NCBI GenBank assembly: GCA_902766985.1
Contig: CACXFP010000189.1
Span: 1 to 6,825, forward strand
Source: an uncultured Bacteroidia bacterium
Lineage (GTDB): Bacteria > Bacteroidota > Bacteroidia > Bacteroidales > UBA932
DNA length: 6,825 bases
Reading direction: 5' to 3'
The notes beneath the pieces were generated by a model. The model was not told where the DNA came from, made no database searches, and worked only from the letters and a program-made list of their open reading frames with translations. The translations under genes and the position numbers were made by a program. Within the stretch, counting starts at the first letter, position 1. Each line of letters begins with the position of its first letter. Positions 1 through 5,354 of this stretch are shown piece after piece.

Positions 1-30
1 AAGTGGCCGGACAGGATTGACCGGCCACTT
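1..30 (-). terminator. Hairpin terminator downstream of tmRNA
   Basis: A perfect inverted repeat has 10-bp arms (1-10 and 21-30, AAGTGGCCGG / CCGGCCACTT) and a 10-nt loop. It starts 7 nt after the mature 3' end of the leftward tmRNA, the right place for an intrinsic terminator. Any U-tract would lie beyond the window edge, so factor-independent termination is inferred from the hairpin and its position only. Confidence 0.7.
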
Positions 31-37
31 GAAACTG

Positions 38-428
38 TGGAGATGGGCGGACTCGAACCGCCGTCCAAACAACGTACCAGAAAGCTTTCTACACGCTTAT
101 CCTTCCTTTGGTTTTCGACTCCGGGCTGCCGAAAGGCAGGCCACCCGGGGCTTATCCGTTAATCTTGGCCGGCTTTAACGGAGTCCGCCGGTGCATCCGG
201 TTTGAATGATACCCCTTGATCGGCCATAACCGGCTTAAAGTCCGAGGGATACTCGTCTCTCCGCAGCCTTGGCGGAGCAGATTAAGCTAAGTGACCTAGT
301 CAATTAGGCAGCGAGTGCATAGTTGTTGTTGGCAACTGATTTTTGGAAGCCGAGATTAGAGGGCCCACTTCCAGGCGCCCTGCGTGCTTACCGTCCGGAA
401 TCGGTGCTGTCAAAACCAGAACATCCCC
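38..428 (-). ncRNA. ssrA: Transfer-messenger RNA (tmRNA)
   Basis: tmRNA rescues ribosomes stalled on broken mRNAs: alanine-charged by its tRNA-like part, it enters the ribosome with SmpB and then supplies a short reading frame that tags the peptide for proteolysis. Read leftward, the 5' end GGGGATG (428-422) pairs with CATCTCC (45-39) as the acceptor stem with one G-U pair, and A at 38 is the discriminator base. The T-arm GGCGG-TTCGAGT-CCGCC lies next to the 3' end, and TGGTTTTGACAG follows the 5' strand, as usual in one-piece tmRNA. CCA is not encoded. The tag frame lies at 333-304 and ends in a TAA stop. The gene is about 391 nt, an ordinary length, with no sign of circular permutation. A hairpin terminator follows it. 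Identification is secure; the exact ends come from the acceptor pairing. Confidence 0.97.
304..333 (-). other. tmRNA proteolysis-tag reading frame (ANNNYALAA)
   Basis: The codons GCC AAC AAC AAC TAT GCA CTC GCT GCC TAA read A-N-N-N-Y-A-L-A-A-stop. The hydrophobic YALAA end is the degradation signal expected in this phylum, where tags such as GENNYALAA and GETNYALAA are known. The resume codon is set at GCC (333-331) by analogy with the nine-residue length of those tags; it cannot be proved from sequence. The in-frame codons before it read S-V. Confidence 0.8.
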
Positions 429-470
429 ATTTTCCGTTAAATAATGGCACATAACCATCACACGGTGCAG

Positions 471-478
471 CAAATATA
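471..478 (-). promoter_or_regulatory. Probable -7 box for ssrA
   Basis: Read leftward, the sequence is TATATTTG, which fits the TAnnTTTG -7 element of the Bacteroidota housekeeping sigma factor. Transcription would begin near position 464, giving a leader of about 35 nt before the mature tmRNA 5' end at 428. No TTTG-like -33 element is visible at the usual distance, so the promoter rests on one box and its position. Confidence 0.5.
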
Positions 479-487
479 TGATAAAAA

Positions 488-518
488 TTTGGATTTAGAA
501 TAATTTTTCATACCTTTG
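488..518 (+). promoter_or_regulatory. Promoter for the leader RNA and tRNA-Val
   Basis: TTTG at 488-491 and TACCTTTG at 511-518 are separated by 19 bp, matching the Bacteroidota housekeeping promoter pattern (TTTG, about 19 bp, TAnnTTTG). Transcription should start at about 525. The only recognisable product downstream before the terminator at 719-752 is tRNA-Val, preceded by about 120 nt of leader. Confidence 0.75.
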
Positions 519-523
519 CAGTC

Positions 524-638
524 CCCGTTCCTGAAAGACCTGTGCACGGGTCGCGGAAGTCCTTAGCTGCATTGTGGCAGAGGCCGTGGAAGTCTTTAGG
601 TGTCCCATTAAGGAAGCTGGAAGCCATCAGGAAACGGG
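524..638 (+). ncRNA. Possible structured leader RNA before tRNA-Val
   Basis: This segment between the promoter and the tRNA has no convincing reading frame but shows RNA-like pairing. Its ends are complementary (CCCGTTCCT at 524-532 with AGGAAACGGG at 629-638, one bulged A). A 6-bp hairpin with one G-U pair and a TGCA loop lies at 537-552. A CTGC/GCAG hairpin lies at 567-580. It also contains imperfect direct repeats CGYGGAAGTCYTTAG at 552-566 and 585-599, and a weaker third GGAAG segment near 617-630. It could be a processed 5' leader of the tRNA precursor, a separate small RNA, or decayed sequence. The hallmarks of SRP RNA and RNase P RNA were not recognised. No function is assigned. Confidence 0.3.
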
Positions 639-643
639 TTTAA

Positions 644-718
644 GGGAGCATAGCTCAGTTGGTTCAGAGCATCTGCCTTACAAGCAGAGGGTCGGCGGTT
701 CGACTCCGTCTGCTCCCA
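644..718 (+). tRNA. tRNA-Val (anticodon UAC)
   Basis: A 75-nt cloverleaf reads valine codons of the GUN box. The acceptor stem GGGAGCA (644-650) pairs fully with TGCTCCC (711-717), and A718 is the discriminator. The D-arm is GCTC/GAGC (653-656, 667-670). The anticodon stem TCTGC/GCAGA (672-676, 684-688) encloses loop CTTACAA with anticodon TAC at 679-681. The T-arm GGCGG/CCGTC (694-698, 706-710) has one G-U pair and loop TTCGACT. CCA is not encoded and must be added afterwards. The terminator stem begins directly at the next base. Confidence 0.97.
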
Positions 719-752
719 CGATAAAGGGCTGGCTCATGCCAGCCCTTTATCG
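719..752 (+). terminator. Terminator between tRNA-Val and the outer-membrane gene, probably bidirectional
   Basis: A perfect 15-bp stem (arms 719-733 and 738-752, CGATAAAGGGCTGGC and its complement) has a TCAT tetraloop. It abuts the tRNA 3' end and is followed on the plus strand by a T-rich stretch (TTGTTGATT). The outer-membrane gene converges on it, ending at 771, so the same hairpin probably ends leftward transcripts too, though no clear T-run follows on that strand. Confidence 0.85.
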
Positions 753-770
753 TTGTTGATTGCAGGGGCA

Positions 771-3668
771 TTACCACGCCATATCCCATACGGCCCTCCT
801 GGCCCTTTGGCTGTGAGCCGCGTTCATTTTTCCAAAGTTCCATTTCACTCCGAAGAGGATATACCTTCCCATTACCAGACGGTATGTGTCTTCCTCGTAG
901 TTCGCCGTGACCGTATGCGTTAGGTTTCGCGTCTGGTCTAGGATGTCATGCACGGTGACGCTCAGGTTGAATGCGCCGATATTTTTGGCTATAGTGGAGT
1001 TCCACTGCCATTCCGGCTTGCCGTAGCCTGCGGAATATCCCTTGTAGCACACATAGGACAGGTCGCTTTCAAATTCGAAATTGTGTTTTGTGGTATATGT
1101 TCCTCGGGAGAACATACGGATATCCAGTGTGTTCATATTGACGGAAGGGTCCAGCGAATATCTGGATATGGTGCTGCTGACCATCGGACCTGCTGAAACG
1201 GAGAACCTCTCCCGGTTGTACCTGATGTTAATACTAGCTGAAGGGACTACGTAAGTGGTGTTGCTCTCTGCGAAGCCGCTTGCGCCGCCGTAGAACCTGT
1301 CTCCGTCAGGTCCTCCCCAGAATCCTGCCATGAAGTCGGAATAGTCGAATGTGTCTTTGTCCAGTCCCTGAAGCCTGCCTCTGGCCTGATATGACGTTGA
1401 ACGCAACATTGAGGATGAGACCCCGGCGCTCAGGAACCACCATTTCCTGGAATCGAGAGGAGTGGTGTAACTTAGGTAGATCGAAGCGTTTATGGAAGGT
1501 TTACGGGAATTGACGGGTATCATGTACAATATTCCCTCCTGATCATACCACTGCGCATTGGTGATTGCCTTCCTGTTGAACATGCAGAACGCCGAAATCA
1601 TAAGATTCGTGAATTTCTTCATGTCGTTCTTCATCCAATATGCATTCAGGCTGGTAGAACTGTAAGGCTTGAGATAAACGTTGCCGAGGCTGAGCCTGGA
1701 AGGATTTGCGATATTGAGGACAGGAAGCATCCTCGAGGCGGAAGGCTGCCTGCTGTTTCCCGAAGCGGAGAGATTGAACCGTCTGCCGTTTGCCATGCTC
1801 TGGAAACTTATGTTAGGCGTAAGGAACCATATCCATTCCCCCTCTCCGGCAGTGTCTTCGATGCCGAAACTCTTGGAAAAGGTCTCATTGAGCGATCCGT
1901 TCAGTTTCCCGCCGACGGTGATCGTACTCTGCGGATTCATTTTATACTGGGTATATAATTCATACCCCTGGACAAAATACCTGTTCCTGCTCTCCGAGGA
2001 ATAGTAGTCGTTCCTTCCTGCGGCATCGAAGGCATCCCTGACCTGTTCGGAGTGGGAATGGTGGAGTCCGCCCTGCGCGGAAACAGACCATTTTTCTCCG
2101 ATAGGTTCGGTGAATCTGACCGAAGCGGCAAGCATGTACGAATTCTTGTCAGAAGCGTATGTCATGTTCCTGGAATCGGTTTCTGAAAGGGTGCGGAGCA
2201 TGGTTGCCTCCCCGCTGCTACCGTTCCCGGACGTGTAACCTCCGTCAAGGTTAACCTTGATGATCCTGCCCTTCTTTCCCCAGAGGTCGCGGAAAGATAC
2301 GTCTCCGGTCACCTTTGAATCCCGGTTGGTGTCGAGCGAGTATGAATCGCTCCCGGAGCTGTTCAGCATTTCGTCTCCGACTTTCGTTTCGGATTCTCCG
2401 GAATCCCTCTTGTCTGTCCTCCTGTAGTTGAACGACGGCCTGAAATGGAACCAGAAAGAGCCGGTCTCCTTCTTCATCTCGAACTCCGTAGCTAAGGAAT
2501 TGACAAACTGCATTCCTGAGTTGTCCGTCTTTGAATTCATGTCTCCGTATTCCTGGAATATGGTGCGGTATGAACTCGATCCGGAATCGGTGTCGGTATA
2601 TTTGTAATTTACGCTTAATGTCGTCTCTATGTCCTTGACCCTTGTAGTGTTGGCGTTCATCCCGAGCTGGGATGCGGAGGAAATTCCCAGAGAAGAAGCG
2701 ATGACCTCACCATTCTCGTCCGTCATGACCACGGTCATGTCCGACGTATTGACATTCTGGGCATTCCCGACGACAGTCACCTGGTCTTTTTCGGTGTATG
2801 CGGAAGCAAGGGCGTTTGCGCTGTAGAGCAGGCCGCGGTCGTCGCGCAGCGGCTCGTCTTCTTTCCCGCTGATGGTCGTACCTCCCTTGAGTCCTACATT
2901 CCCGAACCATCCTTTTTCGTATTCCTTCTTGAGTCCAACGTCGATGATCTTCTCCCTTGAACCGTCCTGGAATCCGGACGAACGGGCCGATTCCGACTCT
3001 CTGTCGATCACCCTCACCTTGTCCACGACCGAGGCGGGAAGGTTGTTCAGGGCTGTGCTCTGATCATTGAAGAAGAATGTCCTTCCCCCGATGGTGATCT
3101 TGTCGATCTCCTCACCGTTGAACTTCACCTTCCCGTTCTCGGTTATCTCCATTCCGGGCATCCTCTGGAGCAAATCCTTTAGCATCGCATTTGAACCAAC
3201 GCGGAATGATGATGCGTTGAATTCCACGGTGTCTTTCTTGATGACTACGGGATTCCCCACATCTGAGATTACAGCTGCCTTGAGGAACTTTTCGTCCGGC
3301 TGCAGGAGTATTTTGCCCATGTCGGCCCTCCACGTACGGAAATATTTCTCTTTGACGACGGGCTTGTATCCCATCATCTCCACGTGGAAGGTATATTTTC
3401 CGTAGGGGACCTCGTCCAGTTTTGCCTCGCCCTCGGCGTCGGAAAGGGTGAAGTTGGTGATTGTCGTGTCTTTTGCGGGTATCACATATACGGAAGCGAA
3501 TGAGACAGGCTCGTTTGTCAGGGAATCGAGGACCTTCGCCCTGACTTCTGTCAGCCTCCCGGTCAGCATGTTGTCGTTGATGATGATCTGGGAGAAGGCG
3601 TCAGCCATTGATCCAAATATCAATAAGAATATAAGTAACGTCTTTTTCATACACGTCAGGTTGGTCAT
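771..3668 (-). CDS. Outer-membrane beta-barrel protein, TonB-receptor-like (carboxypeptidase-like + plug + barrel)
   Basis: A 965-residue exported outer-membrane protein of the Bacteroidota receptor-like barrel group (close in pattern to the OMP_b-brl_3 family). A signal peptide covers residues 1-27, ending near AFSQ. A carboxypeptidase-regulatory-like beta-sandwich follows (about 42-123, with SLTNEPVSFASVYVI and the GY segment). A plug-like domain spans about 143-248, with LLQRMPGMEITENGKVKFNG, a GGRTFF segment and ALNNLPASVVDKVRVID. The rest is a barrel rich in alternating aromatic strands, with a late strand FGVKWNFGK. No STN domain or clear TonB box is seen, and no SusD partner lies nearby, so it is not a typical SusC. 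Substrate unknown. The start at 3668 has GGAGG 12 nt upstream; a second ATG at 3650 begins a more usual signal peptide (MKKTLLIFLLIFG) and is a real alternative. It is the last gene of the leftward set, 59 bp after the plug-like gene. Confidence 0.9.
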   Translation of the reverse strand: MTNLTCMKKTLLIFLLIFGSMADAFSQIIINDNMLTGRLTEVRAKVLDSLTNEPVSFASVYVIPAKDTTITNFTLSDAEGEAKLDEVPYGKYTFHVEMMGYKPVVKEKYFRTWRADMGKILLQPDEKFLKAAVISDVGNPVVIKKDTVEFNASSFRVGSNAMLKDLLQRMPGMEITENGKVKFNGEEIDKITIGGRTFFFNDQSTALNNLPASVVDKVRVIDRESESARSSGFQDGSREKIIDVGLKKEYEKGWFGNVGLKGGTTISGKEDEPLRDDRGLLYSANALASAYTEKDQVTVVGNAQNVNTSDMTVVMTDENGEVIASSLGISSASQLGMNANTTRVKDIETTLSVNYKYTDTDSGSSSYRTIFQEYGDMNSKTDNSGMQFVNSLATEFEMKKETGSFWFHFRPSFNYRRTDKRDSGESETKVGDEMLNSSGSDSYSLDTNRDSKVTGDVSFRDLWGKKGRIIKVNLDGGYTSGNGSSGEATMLRTLSETDSRNMTYASDKNSYMLAASVRFTEPIGEKWSVSAQGGLHHSHSEQVRDAFDAAGRNDYYSSESRNRYFVQGYELYTQYKMNPQSTITVGGKLNGSLNETFSKSFGIEDTAGEGEWIWFLTPNISFQSMANGRRFNLSASGNSRQPSASRMLPVLNIANPSRLSLGNVYLKPYSSTSLNAYWMKNDMKKFTNLMISAFCMFNRKAITNAQWYDQEGILYMIPVNSRKPSINASIYLSYTTPLDSRKWWFLSAGVSSSMLRSTSYQARGRLQGLDKDTFDYSDFMAGFWGGPDGDRFYGGASGFAESNTTYVVPSASINIRYNRERFSVSAGPMVSSTISRYSLDPSVNMNTLDIRMFSRGTYTTKHNFEFESDLSYVCYKGYSAGYGKPEWQWNSTIAKNIGAFNLSVTVHDILDQTRNLTHTVTANYEEDTYRLVMGRYILFGVKWNFGKMNAAHSQRARRAVWDMAW

Positions 3669-3692
3669 TATCGTCGTCTGCCTCCGGTCTTG

Positions 3693-3720
3693 TCATTTCT
3701 TGTACATGAGCAGCTCCTTA
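3693..3720 (-). promoter_or_regulatory. Shine-Dalgarno plus four-codon reading frame before the outer-membrane gene
   Basis: In the 59-bp gap, read leftward, TAAGGAG (3720-3714) stands 6 nt before ATG TAC AAG AAA TGA (3707-3693). This short frame is in phase with the downstream barrel gene and stops 24 nt before its ATG. It could be a leader peptide, a translational coupling element, or a trace of an older start. The sequence is clear; the role is inferred. Confidence 0.35.
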
Positions 3721-3727
3721 CATTGAC

Positions 3728-4342
3728 TTAGTAAATCAATTCATCCTGCAGCGTCCGGATTTCGTCCTGCATCTTCCTTATTTCATCCTGCATCTTACGG
3801 ATCCCTTCCTGTTTCTTCCTCATTTCCTGTTGTTTTTTTACGAGCCTTTCCCTGAATTCTTTCATCCTGGTCTTGCTCTCCTCGAATTCCGTTTGAACCG
3901 TCTTGATGTTGATGACCGGGCGGTCGTATCCTGCTTCCCTCAGCTCATCCGGATTTTTGATTACTTCTACAGACTGTATTTCATAGGATTTAAGGTTGAA
4001 ATCGGACCAATTTTCGATAACCTTGCCGTCAACGAGCAATATGTGGGTGTTTAAATACGTCGAGTCCGGATTAAAGGGGGCCGGAATGGCATTCTTTGGC
4101 TTGGCGGGGATATAATGGAACCACCCGGAAGCTTGTCCGCCGGTCGTAATTGTATGGACGGTAACGGCTTTCTTCCCTGAGCCTTTGGTCGTGATCTTAT
4201 AGTCTGTAATGACTTTGCCCTTGATCTGTGAGCCGTCGAATGCTTCGACCACATCGTTGTCCACTATATAGACGGTATGCTGCCCCATCATGGGGAAGAT
4301 GGAGAGAAGCAGGAAGGCCGCTGTAAGAATCTTTGATTTCAT
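3728..4342 (-). CDS. Exported plug-like protein with C-terminal coiled coil
   Basis: 204 residues; no named family recognised with certainty. Residues 1-20 form a signal peptide (MKSKILTAAFLLLSIFPMMG). Two segments resemble parts of TonB-receptor plug domains: VYIVDNDVVEAFDGSQIKGK (about 24-43) and ILLVDGKVIENWSDFNLKSY (101-120), the latter continuing as IQSVEVIKNPDE...RPVINIKT, the classic plug ending. Residues 150-202 are highly charged and helical, with 7-residue repeats (RKMQDEI, RKMQDEI, RTLQDEL) that predict a coiled coil. There is no barrel, so it probably stays in the periplasm or at a membrane face, perhaps partnering the barrel protein encoded next. The ATG start at 4342 is preferred over a TTG three codons upstream (4351), because the signal peptide begins at the ATG. 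It lies 14 nt after the anti-sigma gene. Confidence 0.85.
   Translation of the reverse strand: MKSKILTAAFLLLSIFPMMGQHTVYIVDNDVVEAFDGSQIKGKVITDYKITTKGSGKKAVTVHTITTGGQASGWFHYIPAKPKNAIPAPFNPDSTYLNTHILLVDGKVIENWSDFNLKSYEIQSVEVIKNPDELREAGYDRPVINIKTVQTEFEESKTRMKEFRERLVKKQQEMRKKQEGIRKMQDEIRKMQDEIRTLQDELIY
3735..3839 (-). repeat. 21-bp tandem repeats encoding the coiled-coil heptads
   Basis: Five degenerate 21-bp units (3735-3755, 3756-3776, 3777-3797, 3798-3818, 3819-3839) lie inside the 3' end of the plug-like gene. The second and third units are the most alike, sharing TTCRTCCTGCATCTT on the plus strand. Each unit encodes one heptad of the MQDEIRK type, so gain or loss of a unit keeps the reading frame and shifts coiled-coil length by one heptad. 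Confidence 0.75.
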
Positions 4343-4356
4343 GTTTGACAAGATTA

Positions 4357-4830
4357 TTATTCGTTCAATGAAAGGAGATGGAAGGAACCGTCGAGCGGAG
4401 TGAGAATATAGGAGGAGGTGCTGCCATCAGTGAAGGTTGCTGTCATGACAAATCCGTCACCGGCGGGTCTGAAGTCGTAATTGACGGCATCCGAGGGGTT
4501 TATGTCGGATATGAATTTAATCTGCTCCAGCATCCGTATCGAGTCTTGGAAGTCCTGTTCGGACCTGGTGGAACTGCTGAAAAGGATGAAAAGCGTCAGG
4601 ACTGCCGCCGCGATTCCGGACAGGGCTATGCCCAAGTTGCAGAAGGAGCGTCCGCGCGCATGCCGGAGAATCCGGTCAAAATCTTCTTCTGATTCGGGGA
4701 CGGGAGGGAAGGGCTGCATCAACGCTTTCTCCAAGGCTGATATGTCACTGTCAGAAGACATGAGGAGTCTCTCTTCTTCCGGGGTTATTTCGGCATCAAT
4801 ATACCGATTCAACAGGTCATTAGTGTTCAT
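4357..4830 (-). CDS. Probable anti-sigma factor, single-pass membrane protein
   Basis: 157 residues. The N-terminal cytoplasmic part opens with NDLLNRYIDAEITPEEERLL, the short helical start common in Bacteroidota anti-sigma proteins, and has no zinc-binding His-Cys-Cys motif. One transmembrane helix lies at about 66-85 (LGIALSGIAAAVLTLFILF). The remaining 70 or so residues would be periplasmic, with a beta-rich end (FVMTATFTDGSTSSYIL); a FecR domain is not recognisable. The function is inferred mainly from context: its ATG overlaps the sigma-factor stop by 4 bp (ATGA), which implies translational coupling and equal output, as usual for sigma/anti-sigma pairs. It would hold the sigma factor at the membrane until an envelope signal releases it. 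The nature of that signal is not visible. Confidence 0.75.
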   Translation of the reverse strand: MNTNDLLNRYIDAEITPEEERLLMSSDSDISALEKALMQPFPPVPESEEDFDRILRHARGRSFCNLGIALSGIAAAVLTLFILFSSSTRSEQDFQDSIRMLEQIKFISDINPSDAVNYDFRPAGDGFVMTATFTDGSTSSYILTPLDGSFHLLSLNE

Positions 4831-5324
4831 CTCTCTGATTTCAATATACTTATGATTTGTTTTCGGGCGATTGACATTGAAGTCTTAACGCTCCCTTTGG
4901 GGCGGCCCGTGACACAAGCGATCTCGTCAAGGCTCATTCCGGAGGATTTCAGCCTAAGAAGCCGCAGCGTGGCTTCAGGCATGTCTGTGAGAGCCTTATG
5001 TACTTTCTTTAATGTCTCCTCATTCTCAATGATGGACGAAGCAGATTCCTCGGAACAAATGGAGACTGACAGGGGAGACGGTGCCTTGTTACGCTCCTGC
5101 CTGAAGATGGAGACGCACAAGTTCTTGGTAACCCTCGTGACCCATGCTTCCTGACTGCGTATTTCGGCGCCTCCTTTCAGGGCAAGCCAGAACCTGGCAA
5201 GGACCTCCTGGGCCACGTCTTGTGGATCATTCCGCAATCCTGTCGCTTTGAAGAATCTCTTTGCAAGGATCAGGGCTGTCTGCCGCAAGGCCTCCAAGTC
5301 AAGTCCTGAATTTATATCTTTCAT
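4827..5324 (-). CDS. ECF-type RNA polymerase sigma factor (sigma-70 family)
   Basis: 165 residues, the usual size for an ECF sigma factor with only regions 2 and 4. Region 2 covers about 12-80, with core-binding DPQDVAQEVLARFWLAL (33-49) and the -10-binding WVTRVTKNLCVSIFRQERN (61-79). A variable linker (80-102) leads to region 4 at about 103-160, whose helix-turn-helix reads MSLDEIACVTGRPKGSVKTSMSIARKQI. No extra C-terminal domain is present. The start at 5324 (ATG, MKDINSG) is the only sensible one and leaves 30 bp to the glycosidase stop. The next gene overlaps it by 4 bp and is probably its anti-sigma factor. Targets are unknown; the two downstream envelope genes are the obvious candidates. 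No strong housekeeping promoter is visible just upstream. Confidence 0.92.
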   Translation of the reverse strand: MKDINSGLDLEALRQTALILAKRFFKATGLRNDPQDVAQEVLARFWLALKGGAEIRSQEAWVTRVTKNLCVSIFRQERNKAPSPLSVSICSEESASSIIENEETLKKVHKALTDMPEATLRLLRLKSSGMSLDEIACVTGRPKGSVKTSMSIARKQIISILKSER

Positions 5325-5325
5325 C

Positions 5326-5338
5326 CGTCTTTAAGACG
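5326..5338. promoter_or_regulatory. 13-nt palindrome just upstream of the sigma gene
   Basis: CGTCTT-T-AAGACG is a perfect 6-bp inverted repeat around one base, lying 1 nt before the sigma-factor start codon, in the 30-bp gap after the glycosidase gene. It could be an operator or a small RNA stem hiding the start region. It is short enough to be chance. Confidence 0.25.
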
Positions 5339-5354
5339 CAAAAAAGAGGAAAAG

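Noticed and set aside
524..638. Leader RNA as SRP RNA (4.5S)
   Set aside because: It has CGGAAG motifs like the SRP tetraloop, but the flanking symmetrical GGTCAGG / AGCAGCC arms are missing.
574..759. 61-codon open frame on the plus strand
   Set aside because: It runs through the whole tRNA-Val and its terminator, so it cannot be a normal gene.
3735..3839. 21-bp repeats as a CRISPR array
   Set aside because: Units are contiguous, degenerate, without spacers, and lie in frame inside a coding region.
4343..4351. TTG start three codons upstream for the plug-like protein
   Set aside because: A normal ATG follows at 4342 and begins a standard signal peptide, and no ribosome-binding sequence favours the TTG.
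4481..4855. 124-codon plus-strand frame opposite the anti-sigma gene
   Set aside because: Composition is that of a complement shadow, with no domain and no promoter; the opposite strand has a consistent overlapping operon.
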